Below the pieces are notes generated by a model that saw nothing but the letters and a program-made list of their open reading frames with translations, did no database searches and was not told where the DNA came from. Source: Aureimonas sp. OT7 (GTDB lineage: Bacteria; Pseudomonadota; Alphaproteobacteria; Rhizobiales; Rhizobiaceae). From it: a stretch of DNA of 64,000 nucleotides. Of the stretch, positions 32,870 through 41,512 are shown piece after piece. The DNA is taken from positions 821,501 to 885,500 of the forward strand of contig NZ_CP062167.1 in assembly GCF_014844055.1 (NCBI RefSeq), in the 5' to 3' direction. Each line of letters begins with the position of its first letter. The first letter of the stretch is position 1. The translations under genes were made by a program, and so were the position numbers.

Positions 32870-33862
32870 ATGAAGACGATCCTGTCCAGCCTTATCGCCA
32901 TTGGAGCCGCGCTCGCGGCCGGGCCGGCGCTTGCCCAATGGGCGCCGTCCAAGCCTGTCGAGTTCATCGCGGCAGGTGGCGCGGGCGGCGGTACGGACCA
33001 GTTCGCCCGCCAGCTCCAGGCGGCTATCGCCAAGGAGAAGCTGACCGAACAGAACGTCGTCGTCGCCAACAAGGGCGGCGGATCCGGCGCCGAGGCGTTC
33101 ATCTATGGTGTCGGAGCGGCGGGCGACGACCACAAGCTGATCTTCGGCACGTCCAACGAGTGGCAGCTCCCGCTCGTCACGCGTCTCGGCTACAAGGCCG
33201 AGGACCTGACGCCGGTGGCGACGCTGGCGGTGGACGAGTTCATCGTCTGGGTCCAGGCCGACAGCCCCTTCGAGACGATCAACGATCTGATCGCGGCCGG
33301 CAAGGAAACGCCCGGCAAGCTGCGCTTCGGCGGCTCGCAATCCAAGGACGTTGACCAGACGCTGCTGCGCCAGATCGAAGACGTGTCCGGCGCCAAGTTC
33401 CTGTACATCCCCTTCAAGTCCGGTTCCGAGGCCGCGGTGCAGCTTGCCGGCAACCACATCGACGCCAACACCAACAACCCGGCCGAGAATGTCGGCCAGT
33501 GGCGGGCAGGGCAGGCCAAGCCGCTCTGCGTCATGGCGCCGGAGCGCATGGCCTACACCGACAAGGTCACCGAGACGATGTCGTGGAACGACATTCCGAC
33601 CTGCAAGGAGCAGGGGCTCGCCATCGAAAGCTACCAGATGCCGCGCACGGTCTTTGCCCCTGCCGACGTTCCGGCCGAGGCCATCGCCTACTACACGGAG
33701 CTCCTGCGCAAGGCATCCGAGACACCGGAGTTCCAGGCCTACCTGAAGACGACGTCGCAGACGGCCCGCTTCATGGCCGGCGACGACTTCAAGGGCTTCA
33801 TCGCCGCCGACGTCCAGAAGTCGCGCGCGCAGTTCGAAGCCGACGGCTGGCTCGTCCAGTAA
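32870..33862 (+). CDS. Tripartite tricarboxylate transporter receptor TctC (Bug family), second copy
   Basis: 330 residues from the ATG after GGGAGGAACTGCC; signal peptide SSLIAIGAALAAGPALAQW. The mature protein repeats the layout of the copy at 24679: KPVEFIAAGGAGGGTDQFAR, NKGGGSGAEAF, FGGSQSKDVDQTL, IPFKSGSEAA and TETMSWNDIPTCKEQG are close or identical. Here it directly precedes tctB and tctA, so it is the native receptor of this transporter. Confidence 0.93.
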   Translation: MKTILSSLIAIGAALAAGPALAQWAPSKPVEFIAAGGAGGGTDQFARQLQAAIAKEKLTEQNVVVANKGGGSGAEAFIYGVGAAGDDHKLIFGTSNEWQLPLVTRLGYKAEDLTPVATLAVDEFIVWVQADSPFETINDLIAAGKETPGKLRFGGSQSKDVDQTLLRQIEDVSGAKFLYIPFKSGSEAAVQLAGNHIDANTNNPAENVGQWRAGQAKPLCVMAPERMAYTDKVTETMSWNDIPTCKEQGLAIESYQMPRTVFAPADVPAEAIAYYTELLRKASETPEFQAYLKTTSQTARFMAGDDFKGFIAADVQKSRAQFEADGWLVQ

Positions 33863-33949
33863 CGCGATCACGAGGCGGGGCGGGTGGAGGAGTGTCCGCC
33901 CCGCGCTTGGCTTTCTGCCTACGGGCGCTGCAAGAGCGGGAGGAACGCG

Positions 33950-34492
33950 ATGTTGACGCGTCGCCATGTCGAAGTCATCACCGGCCTTTGCGTTGCCCTT
34001 CTGGGCGCCGTCACGGCCTATGGCAGCCTGGAGAACGGCATCGGCTGGACCGATTTCGGACCGGCCTCGGGCTATTTCCCCTTCCGGATCGGGATCCTGA
34101 TCCTCGTTCTGGGGCTGGTCATCGCGGCCCGCTACGCCCTGAGCCATCGTCGACGGGCTCCCGCCCGGGCAGCGCCGGAGGTTACCGGACCGGCGGCTTT
34201 GCATGACGATGCCGGGCTGGACGAGCGGTTCATGCCGGACGGGGCCATCGGCCGCATCGGCTCGATCCTCGTGCCGACGACGATCTGCGCGGCGCTGATC
34301 CCGTGGCTCGGCCTGTATCTGTCGGGCGGGCTCTTCCTGCTCTTCTCCATCATCACACTGGGCAAGACCGGCTTCCCGAAGGCGCTCGCCATTTCGGTCG
34401 GCGTCATGGCGGCCTTCTTCTTCATGTTCGAGTGGTGGTTCCAGGTCCCGCTGGCCAAGGGCATCATCATGCCGGCCATCGGCATCTACTAA
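33950..34492 (+). CDS. Tripartite tricarboxylate transporter small membrane subunit TctB
   Basis: 180 residues with four predicted membrane segments: VITGLCVALLGAVTAYG, IGILILVLGLVIAARYAL, ILVPTTICAALIPWLGL with LFLLFSIITLG, and VGVMAAFFFMFEW. A charged loop separates the first pair from the rest. The FGPASGYFPFRIG segment is the TctB signature. It lies between tctC and tctA (13 bases before tctA), as in all TTT systems. GGGAGGAACGCG precedes the start. Confidence 0.9.
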   Translation: MLTRRHVEVITGLCVALLGAVTAYGSLENGIGWTDFGPASGYFPFRIGILILVLGLVIAARYALSHRRRAPARAAPEVTGPAALHDDAGLDERFMPDGAIGRIGSILVPTTICAALIPWLGLYLSGGLFLLFSIITLGKTGFPKALAISVGVMAAFFFMFEWWFQVPLAKGIIMPAIGIY

Positions 34493-34505
34493 GGGGAGAC
34501 GGGCA

Positions 34506-36020
34506 ATGGCCGATTTCGCCAATCTGATGCACGGCTTCTCCGTCGCATTTTCCTTCTACCATGTCTGGTTGATCGTCTTCGGCGTTCTCCTGGGCATCCT
34601 CGTCGGCGTCCTGCCCGGCCTCGGCGCCCCGAACGGCGTCACGCTGCTGCTGCCGCTGACCTTCACCATGGAACCGGTCTCGGCCATCATCCTGCTGTCG
34701 TCCATGTATTGGGGCGCGCTCTTCGGCGGATCGACGACATCCATCCTGTTCAACATTCCCGGCGAGCCTTCATCGGTGGCCACCACCTTCGACGGCTATC
34801 CCATGGCCAAGAACGGGCGGGCCACCGAGGCGCTGGCGACGGCCTTCTTCTCGGCGGGCCTCGGCGCGCTGACCGGCGTGCTGGTCATCACGCTTCTGGC
34901 CGGCTGGATCGCGGATTTCGCGCTGCGCTTCTCGTCGCCGGAATTCTTCGCCATCTACCTCCTGGCCTTCTGCTCCTTCATCGGGCTGGGCGGCGGCGAT
35001 CCCATGAAGGCAGCCGTCTCGCTTCTGGCGGGCCTGGCCTTCGCGACGGTGGGCATGGACACGGTGTCGGGCGAGCTGCGGTTGACCTTCGGCTTCACCG
35101 ATCTTCTGCGCGGCATTTCCTTCCTGGTCGCGGTAATCGGCCTGTTCGGCATCGGCGAACTGCTACTGACCGTGCAGGAGGAGATGAAGTTCAAGGGCGT
35201 CTCGTCCAAGATCGAGATCCGCGAGATCTTCAGGGCCCTGGCGCGCCTGCCGCATTACTGGGTCACCTTCCTGCGCTCGGCCGCGGTCGGTGTCTGGATG
35301 GGCATCACCCCCGGCGGCCCGACGGCCGCGTCCTTCATGAGCTACGGTCTGGGCCGGCGCTTCGGCAAGTACGGCAAGAACTTCGGCAAGGGCGAGCCCG
35401 AAGGCGTGATCGCGCCGGAAACGGCCGACCACTCGGCCGGCACCTCCGCGCTCCTGCCCATGCTGGCGCTCGGCGTGCCCGGATCGGCGACGGCCGCCGT
35501 CATGATGGGCGGCCTGATGATCTGGGGGCTGCAGCCTGGTCCCTTGCTGTTCGTCGAGCAGCCGGACTTCGTCTGGGGCCTGATCGCCTCGATGTACATG
35601 TCCAACATCATTGCCGTCGTCCTTGTCCTGGCCACGGTGCCGCTCTTCGCGTCGATCCTGCGGATCCCCTTCGGGATCATCGGCCCGATCATCATCGTGG
35701 TCTGCCTGATCGGCGCCTATACGGTGGCCAATGCGGAGTTCGACGTGCTCATGGCCGTCGCCTTCGGCATCGTCGGCTACATCTTCAAGCGGCTGGACTA
35801 TCCGATCGCACCGCTGGTGCTGGCCATGGTTCTGGGCGACAAGGCCGAGGACGCCTTCCGCCAGTCCATGCTCTACTCGGGCGGATCCTTGTCCATCTTC
35901 TGGTCCAATGCGCTTGTCGGAACCATCATGGGGCTGGCGATCCTGCTTCTTGTCTGGCCGATCCTGTCCAGGGGAGTGGCCTTCCTGTTCCGCCGCGGCG
36001 CGGCTTCTGGGGCCCACTGA
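34506..36020 (+). CDS. Tripartite tricarboxylate transporter large membrane subunit TctA
   Basis: 504 residues, about 11-12 membrane segments. The family hallmarks are VGVLPGLGAPNGVTLLLPLT near residue 35 and a second, related GITPGGPTAASFMSYGLGRR near 260; these conserved P-G-x-G loops form the transport path. It energises carboxylate import with the ion gradient, taking substrate from TctC. Last gene of the unit; a strong terminator follows 34 bases after the stop. Confidence 0.94.
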   Translation: MADFANLMHGFSVAFSFYHVWLIVFGVLLGILVGVLPGLGAPNGVTLLLPLTFTMEPVSAIILLSSMYWGALFGGSTTSILFNIPGEPSSVATTFDGYPMAKNGRATEALATAFFSAGLGALTGVLVITLLAGWIADFALRFSSPEFFAIYLLAFCSFIGLGGGDPMKAAVSLLAGLAFATVGMDTVSGELRLTFGFTDLLRGISFLVAVIGLFGIGELLLTVQEEMKFKGVSSKIEIREIFRALARLPHYWVTFLRSAAVGVWMGITPGGPTAASFMSYGLGRRFGKYGKNFGKGEPEGVIAPETADHSAGTSALLPMLALGVPGSATAAVMMGGLMIWGLQPGPLLFVEQPDFVWGLIASMYMSNIIAVVLVLATVPLFASILRIPFGIIGPIIIVVCLIGAYTVANAEFDVLMAVAFGIVGYIFKRLDYPIAPLVLAMVLGDKAEDAFRQSMLYSGGSLSIFWSNALVGTIMGLAILLLVWPILSRGVAFLFRRGAASGAH

Positions 36021-36053
36021 TCCCAGCCTTGAGCATCGACCACGCAGTTCAAG

Positions 36054-36089
36054 GGCCCCGCCCGGCGCGACACGCCGGGCGGGGCCTTT
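36054..36089 (+). terminator. Rho-independent terminator of the tctA operon
   Basis: A 14-base perfect stem (GGCCCCGCCCGGCG at 36054-36067 with CGCCGGGCGGGGCC at 36073-36086) around a 5-base loop, followed by TTT and a further T-run. It closes the transcription unit that starts upstream of 29017. Confidence 0.85.
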
Positions 36090-36134
36090 CTGCTTTTATG
36101 GCCGAGCCTTGGAAGCTGCCGGCTCGGGCAACCA

Positions 36135-36632
36135 TCAGAGAAGGCCCCTGGCCTTGAGGTCGGCGGCGAATGGAGCGAGTGGCATGACCAGCGCGAGAGG
36201 CTGGTTCTCCAGCGGCTCGGCTCCGTAGCTGGCACACCATTTTGCTGCGGGCTCGCTCCTGGTGTCGATGATCAGCAGCACACCGCCGGCCTCGGCGGCG
36301 AGAAGCTGACCGCCCAGACCGTGGCCCGCTACGGACATGTCGGTTGCGATCCTTGCCAGCTTGAACCCGGCGATTTCGTGCCGGGCCAGCCGCTTCTTCA
36401 TCGATGCCGGCACGCTTGCCTACATCACGGAAGCGGGGGCAACAGTGTAGAAGCCCAGCACACGGCCGGGCGTGGAAGCGTCGATCGCACAGAAGGTTTT
36501 CGAGGCTTTCTGTTCGTGGCTTTGACGCGCATAGCGCCGGAAGAAGTCGTTCATCGCCGGATCGCCGCAATCGAGGCTTTGACGATCATGGGATTTTGCG
36601 GTTGCTTCCTCGCTCCAGGCGGGCGGCGTCAT
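36135..36632 (-). pseudogene. TacT-like GNAT acetyltransferase toxin, inactivated
   Basis: The frame from 36632 reads MTPPAWSEEATAKSHDRQSL, FFRRYARQSHEQKASKTFCA and VLGFYTVAPASVM, then a TAG stop (36420-36422). It continues in the same frame with ARHEIAGFKLARIATDMSVA, GHGLGGQLLAAEAGGVLLII and SYGAEPLENQPLALVMPLAP to 36135. This is a GNAT toxin of the TacT/AtaT type with a premature stop. It also appears to lack about ten residues after the acetyl-CoA loop (GQLL joins AAEAGGV directly). The toxin should be dead. The start overlaps the antitoxin stop by 4 bases. Confidence 0.85.
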
Positions 36633-36907
36633 AAAGTATCAGGCAGGGCCGTTATCGCTGACCGCAGCTTCGCGGTGGGCTTGGGTGGATTTTCCAGCAA
36701 TGCCAGCACGCGCACATGGTCGCGCGCCGTCAGGTGAACGACTTCGGCCGCCTCGATCACAGCTTCGGCTTCACGCAAGGCGGTCTGCGTAACGACGTTG
36801 GTCAAGTCGGTGTTGCGCAGCGCAGCGGCGCGCACGAGCCTGGCCTTCGTTTCCGGCGAGACCCGCAGGTTCATACGCTTGTTATCGTCTACGGCGGCGC
36901 GAGGCAT
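36629..36907 (-). CDS. TacA-like DUF1778 (ribbon-helix-helix) antitoxin
   Basis: 92 residues from the ATG preceded by CAGGAGGGCGGAG. The N-terminal ribbon-helix-helix reads KRMNLRVSPETKARLVRAAA, followed by the DUF1778 helix ALRNTDLTNVVTQTALREAE and a C-terminal toxin-binding tail with LTARDHVRVLALLENPPKP. Such antitoxins bind DNA and block GNAT toxins that acetylate aminoacyl-tRNA. The gene is intact although its partner toxin is broken. Confidence 0.87.
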   Translation of the reverse strand: MPRAAVDDNKRMNLRVSPETKARLVRAAALRNTDLTNVVTQTALREAEAVIEAAEVVHLTARDHVRVLALLENPPKPTAKLRSAITALPDTL

Positions 36908-36925
36908 CTCCGCCCTCCTGGATTT

Positions 36926-36946
36926 CGTACACATTCAAGATGTACG
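36926..36946. promoter_or_regulatory. Inverted repeat upstream of the tacA-like gene
   Basis: Arms CGTACA (36926-36931) and TGTACG (36941-36946) around 9 bases, 19-39 bases upstream of the antitoxin start. A plausible autoregulatory operator for the ribbon-helix-helix protein. Confidence 0.55.
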
Positions 36947-36972
36947 TGATCTGAAGTGAAAAATCAGGCCTG

Positions 36973-37878
36973 TCAGGAGACCCTGCCGTTCCCGGCGAGA
37001 AAGTCGAGCAGCTCCCGCACCCGCGAGGGCAGGGGGCCGCCCTGGCCGACATAGACGGCGTGGAAGGTTTCCCTCTCACCCGTATCGAGATCGCCGAGAA
37101 CCGGCACGAGTCGTCCGGCGGCGATGTCTTCGCGCAGGGTGAACGCAGCAAGCCGGGCAAGGCCGACGCCAGACAGAGCCAGATGACGCAGGCCCTCTCC
37201 GTCGCTTGCCTGCACCCGTCCTGTCGCGGGCACCACCACGGTTCCGCCGTTGCCGCGGAGCGGCCAGCCATCGACGGCACGGGCATAGCCGAATCCAAGA
37301 CAATTATGTGCCTCGAGATCGGCGATGGAGCGAGGTTCGCCCCAGCGATCGAGATAGGAGGGCGCGGCCACGATCATCAGCGCCGTCTCGCCAAGCTTGC
37401 GCGCCACGAGGCTGGAGCTTTTCAATGGCCCTGCCCGGATCGCCACGTCTGCGCGCTCGGCTACCAGGTCGACCACGGCATCGGTCTGTACGATATCGAG
37501 TGTGACGCCCGGATGCTCCGCCATGAAAGCCGGCAGGATCGGCGCGAGGATATGGTTGGCATAGGAGGCGCTGGTATTGACCCGCACGCGGCCCACCGCC
37601 TGTTCACCTGCGCCCGCCGCGCGTTCCGCATCTTCGATATCGGCCAGGATGCGCGTTGCCCGTTCGTAGAAGGCACAACCTTCCGGCGTAAGCTGAACTC
37701 GTCTCGTCGAGCGGCTCAGCAGGCGTGCACCCAGGCGCGCTTCCAGCCGGGCGATCAGTTTGCTGACCGCCGACGGCGTCATGCGCGCGGCCCGCGCGGC
37801 GGGTGAAAAGCCGCCAAGTTCGACCACGCGGACGAACATGTCCATCTCGCCGGAGCGGTTATGATTGAGACTGCCCAT
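36973..37878 (-). CDS. LysR family transcriptional regulator
   Basis: 301 residues. Helix-turn-helix near the N-terminus (MDMFVRVVELGGFSPAARAA, SAVSKLIARLEARLGARLLS), followed by the two-lobed effector domain (VRVNTSASYANHILAPILPA). It is divergent from the aldo/keto reductase at 38013, whose expression it probably controls. The 134-base space contains TGAATTCA with a nearby TTCA, a possible but weak LysR-type site. Confidence 0.92.
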   Translation of the reverse strand: MGSLNHNRSGEMDMFVRVVELGGFSPAARAARMTPSAVSKLIARLEARLGARLLSRSTRRVQLTPEGCAFYERATRILADIEDAERAAGAGEQAVGRVRVNTSASYANHILAPILPAFMAEHPGVTLDIVQTDAVVDLVAERADVAIRAGPLKSSSLVARKLGETALMIVAAPSYLDRWGEPRSIADLEAHNCLGFGYARAVDGWPLRGNGGTVVVPATGRVQASDGEGLRHLALSGVGLARLAAFTLREDIAAGRLVPVLGDLDTGERETFHAVYVGQGGPLPSRVRELLDFLAGNGRVS

Positions 37879-38012
37879 CCTGCCCGCCCCGACCTGATCG
37901 CCAATCTGTGAATTCAGTTCATAGATGATGTTCCACTACGCCGTCTACGTCAGCGCCATGGGAGGGTCTATTTTGTCCTGACTGTTCCGGCCTATCACCC
38001 AGGAGCCTTCCC

Positions 38013-39050
38013 ATGGACTATCGGTCACTCGGCAAATCCGGTCTCAAGGTGCCGGTCCTCAGCTTCGGTGGCGGTACCTTCGGAGGCTCCGGCCCATTGT
38101 TCGGCAATTGGGGCCGCTCCGACACGTCGGAGGCCAGCCGCCTCGTGGACATATGTCTGGAGGCCGGCGTTAATCTGTTCGACACCGCGGATGTCTATTC
38201 GAACGGGGCTTCCGAGACCGTGCTTGGCGAGGCGATCAAGGGGCGGCGCGATACCGTCCTGATCTCCACCAAGACCAGCCTGCCGATGGGCGATGGGCCG
38301 AACGATGCAGGCTCATCGCGGTTCCGGCTGATCCGAGCCGTCGAGGATGCGCTGCGCCGCCTGCAGACCGACTATATCGATATCCTGCAGCTTCACGCCT
38401 TCGATGCCGGTACGCCGGTCGAGGAAGTGCTCTCGACACTCGATACGCTCGTGCGCGCCGGCAAGGTGCGTTATGTAGGCGTATCCAACTTCTCCGGCTG
38501 GCAGATCATGAAATCGCTGGCCGTCGCCGACCGCTATGGCTGGCCGCGCTATGTCGTCAACCAGGTCTACTACTCTTTGGTCGGGCGCGATTACGAATGG
38601 GATCTGATGCCGCTGGGCGACGATCAGGGCCTTGGGGCGATGGTCTGGAGCCCGCTCGGCTGGGGCAGGCTGACCGGCAGGATCCGTCGCGGGATGCCGT
38701 TGCCCGATGGTAGCCGGCTGCATGCGACAGCCGAGTTCGGCCCGCCCGTGGACGACGAACATCTGTATCGCGTGGTCGACGCGCTCGACGGAATTGCCGG
38801 GGAAACGGGCAAGACCGTACCGCAGATCGCCCTCAACTGGCTGCTGCGGCGGCCGACCGTTTCCTCGGTCATCATCGGCGCGCGTAACGAGGACCAGCTT
38901 CGGCAGAACCTGGGTGCGGTCGGCTGGAGCCTGACGGCCGACCAGGTGGCAAGGCTGGACGAAGCCAGCGCGGTGACCGCCCCATACCCGCATTTTCCGT
39001 ATCGCCGGCAGGAGGGCTTCGCGCGGCTCGATCCGCCGGTCGCAGGGTAA
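38013..39050 (+). CDS. Aldo/keto reductase
   Basis: 345 residues. The catalytic tetrad is visible: Asp and Tyr in NLFDTADVYSNG near residues 50-60, Lys in LISTKTS near 85 and His in ILQLHAFDAG near 128. The C-terminal NADPH-binding IIGARNEDQLRQNL is present. The N-terminus (MDYRSLGKSGLKVPVLSFGG) is the YajO/YghZ-like type acting on small aldehydes or sugars. Divergent from a LysR regulator. Substrate unknown. Confidence 0.92.
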   Translation: MDYRSLGKSGLKVPVLSFGGGTFGGSGPLFGNWGRSDTSEASRLVDICLEAGVNLFDTADVYSNGASETVLGEAIKGRRDTVLISTKTSLPMGDGPNDAGSSRFRLIRAVEDALRRLQTDYIDILQLHAFDAGTPVEEVLSTLDTLVRAGKVRYVGVSNFSGWQIMKSLAVADRYGWPRYVVNQVYYSLVGRDYEWDLMPLGDDQGLGAMVWSPLGWGRLTGRIRRGMPLPDGSRLHATAEFGPPVDDEHLYRVVDALDGIAGETGKTVPQIALNWLLRRPTVSSVIIGARNEDQLRQNLGAVGWSLTADQVARLDEASAVTAPYPHFPYRRQEGFARLDPPVAG

Positions 39051-39167
39051 CGGCGGCTGCAGCCCGGCGCTGCCGGGTTGCCGCCTACGGCAAGGTTCCG
39101 CTGCCCGGTCGACAGCCATCAGATATGTTGATATAAACCTTTTATGGGAAGAGACGAGGTTTTCGAC

Positions 39168-39647
39168 ATGCCAACCGACAAGAACAGAGTTTGCATCTGG
39201 TACGTCAATGACGCCGAGGAGGCGGCGCGCTTCTATGCCGAAACGTTCCCGGACAGCCGCGTGGCGGCGGTATACCGCGCGCCGGGCGACTACCCCTCCG
39301 GCAAGGCGGGTGACGTCCTGACGGTGGATTTCACGGTCGTCGGCATTGCCTGCATCGGCCTCAACGGCGGGCCGACGTTCCGGCACAGCGAGGCATTCTC
39401 CTTCCAGATCGCCACCGACGACCAGGAAGAGACCGACCGCTACTGGAACGCCATTGTCGGCAATGGCGGGCAGGAGAGCCGATGCGGCTGGTGCAAGGAC
39501 AGATGGGGCATATCCTGGCAGATCACGCCGCGCGTGCTGACAGAGGCGATGGCAGCCGGCGGCGAGGAGGCGAAGCGCGTCTTCGCGGCCATGATGCCCA
39601 TGGGGAAGATCGACGTCGCGGCCATCGAGGCGGCGCGGCGCGGCTGA
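39168..39647 (+). CDS. VOC/PhnB-like (3-demethylubiquinone-9 methyltransferase-like) protein
   Basis: 159 residues from the second ATG, chosen because GACGAGG precedes it at proper spacing; an ATG 8 codons upstream is possible. The sequence follows the PhnB-like glyoxalase fold: ICIWY-type start, EEAARFYAETFPDSRV, FSFQIATDDQEETDRYWNAI, then CGWCKDRWGISWQITP. Such proteins are called 3-demethylubiquinone-9 3-methyltransferase-like from sequence alone; the methyltransferase name is not supported by structure. Function unknown. Confidence 0.85.
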   Translation: MPTDKNRVCIWYVNDAEEAARFYAETFPDSRVAAVYRAPGDYPSGKAGDVLTVDFTVVGIACIGLNGGPTFRHSEAFSFQIATDDQEETDRYWNAIVGNGGQESRCGWCKDRWGISWQITPRVLTEAMAAGGEEAKRVFAAMMPMGKIDVAAIEAARRG

Positions 39648-39672
39648 TCCGCGCCGCCAGGCCGGGTTCCGT

Positions 39673-41313
39673 TCAGGCCGGTTCAGGCAGGTGGTCCGGC
39701 AGCTCCAGTTGCAGGGTCGCGGTGGTTTGTGACAGCAGCGAGCGGAAAAGATCCGGCTGCGAGTTCAACTGCGTGCCGAAGCTGGGCACGATCTCTCGGA
39801 TCGTGGCCTGCCATTCGGGCGTGGCGAACCGGTCGGGGAACATTTCCTGAAGGGCGTCCAGCATGATGGACGGCGCGGTCGAGCCACCGGGCGATGCGCC
39901 GAGAAGGGCGGCGATGCTGCCGTCTTCGGCCACCACCATGCGCGTGCCGAACTCGAGATTTCCGCGACCGGATTCGTCGCGATCGATGATCTGCACCCGC
40001 TGGCCGGCCTGGACGAGCGTCCACTCGTCCGCCACCGCATCCGGGAAATAGGCACGGAGCGCCTCTATTCGGTCTTCCTGCGATTGGAGCACTTCGCCGA
40101 CCAGATACTGCACCAGACCGAACTCATCCATCCCGACATGCACCATCGGGCCGATATTGGTGGTCTGCACGGACGACAGGAGGTCGAGCCGCGACCCTTC
40201 CATCAGGAAGTTGGTCGAGAACGTCGCAAACGGGCCGAACAGCAATGCGCGCTCGCCGTCGATCACCCGCGTATCGAGATGCGGCACCGACATGGGCGGC
40301 GCGCCGGCCGCCGCCTTTCCGTAGGCCTTGGCAAGGTAACGATCGGCAAGCACCGGGTTGCGGTTGACGAGGAAGGAGCCGCCGACCGGAAAGCCGCCAT
40401 AGGAGTCCGCTTCCGGAATGGCGCTTTCCTGCAGCAGAAGGATTGCCGCACCGCCGGCGCCGATGAAGACCGAGCGGGCATTCACCGCCCTGCGGTCGGA
40501 CCCGTTCGTGGCCGCATAGATGACCTTCCAGGTGCCGTCCGGATTGCGCTCCAGGCCTTCGACTTCGCTGGAGAGCTGCAGACCGAAGTTGTCGGCTGAC
40601 TGGAGATGGGCGACATACTGGCGGGTCAGTTCACCGAAATCGACATCGGTGCCGAGGCCAGACCATGTCGCTGCGATCGGCTGGGTGGTATCGCGACCCT
40701 CGATCAGCAACGGTGCCCACTGATGGATCTCCACCGGATCGGTGGAAAAGCGCATGCCCGTGAACAAGGGCTGTTCCACCAGCGCAGCATGGCGGCGGCG
40801 CAGGAAATCCACATCCTCCTCACCCCAGACGAAACTCATGTGGGGCGTGGCATTGATGAAACTGCGCGGATTCTGAAGAACGCCACGGGTGATCATCGAT
40901 GACCAGAACTGCCGCGAAACCTGGAAGGATTCGTTGATCTGGACAGCACGCGCGACGTCGATGTTTCCGTCTTCGTCTTCCGGCGTATAGTTGAGCTCGC
41001 ACAGCGCCGAATGGCCGGTCCCGGCGTTGTGCCAAGCGTTGGAGCTTTCAAGCCCGACGGCATCGAGACGCTCGAACATCTCGATCGACCAGCCGGGTTC
41101 GAGTTGCCGCAGCAGGGCACCGAGGGTGGCGCTCATGACGCCGCCACCGATCAGCACGACATCCACGGTGCGGTCCGCCTCGACCGCCGGCGCCCCGCAG
41201 GCGGGAAGCGTGGCGACCGCCGCACCGGCCATCGCGCCCCCCAGAAGCTGGCGGCGGCTGATCGTCAGAAGGCCCGACCGGTTGCCGGGGCTCTTGCCTG
41301 AATCCTGCTTCAT
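39673..41313 (-). CDS. mqo: Malate:quinone oxidoreductase with apparent Tat/lipoprotein signal
   Basis: 546 residues. After the leader, VDVVLIGGGVMSATLGALLR binds FAD, and ERLDAVGLESSNAWHNAGTG and HSALCELNYTPE are characteristic Mqo segments. Mqo oxidises malate to oxaloacetate and passes electrons to quinone. Unusually, the N-terminus carries a twin-arginine motif (SRRQLLGG near residue 20), a hydrophobic stretch and a lipobox-like LPAC. This suggests Tat export and lipid anchoring on the periplasmic face, whereas classical Mqo is a cytoplasmic peripheral protein. It is convergent with the VOC gene. Confidence 0.93.
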   Translation of the reverse strand: MKQDSGKSPGNRSGLLTISRRQLLGGAMAGAAVATLPACGAPAVEADRTVDVVLIGGGVMSATLGALLRQLEPGWSIEMFERLDAVGLESSNAWHNAGTGHSALCELNYTPEDEDGNIDVARAVQINESFQVSRQFWSSMITRGVLQNPRSFINATPHMSFVWGEEDVDFLRRRHAALVEQPLFTGMRFSTDPVEIHQWAPLLIEGRDTTQPIAATWSGLGTDVDFGELTRQYVAHLQSADNFGLQLSSEVEGLERNPDGTWKVIYAATNGSDRRAVNARSVFIGAGGAAILLLQESAIPEADSYGGFPVGGSFLVNRNPVLADRYLAKAYGKAAAGAPPMSVPHLDTRVIDGERALLFGPFATFSTNFLMEGSRLDLLSSVQTTNIGPMVHVGMDEFGLVQYLVGEVLQSQEDRIEALRAYFPDAVADEWTLVQAGQRVQIIDRDESGRGNLEFGTRMVVAEDGSIAALLGASPGGSTAPSIMLDALQEMFPDRFATPEWQATIREIVPSFGTQLNSQPDLFRSLLSQTTATLQLELPDHLPEPA

Positions 41314-41512
41314 ATGCGCCGCCTTTCCGTTGCGTCCGATCCGGGGTGTTATCCTGAAGGTTCCACCGACTTACAATGGATCGGCCATGCGCTTCGGGAA
41401 GGCCTGCCTTGCAATATGTGGGTCGGCTCCCCCGATCGTCGAAAGGAGATGCGATGCGTCTCGTTTTCGCAGTATCTGCGATCCTCCCTGTACACCGCCG
41501 GTTGATCGTCCG

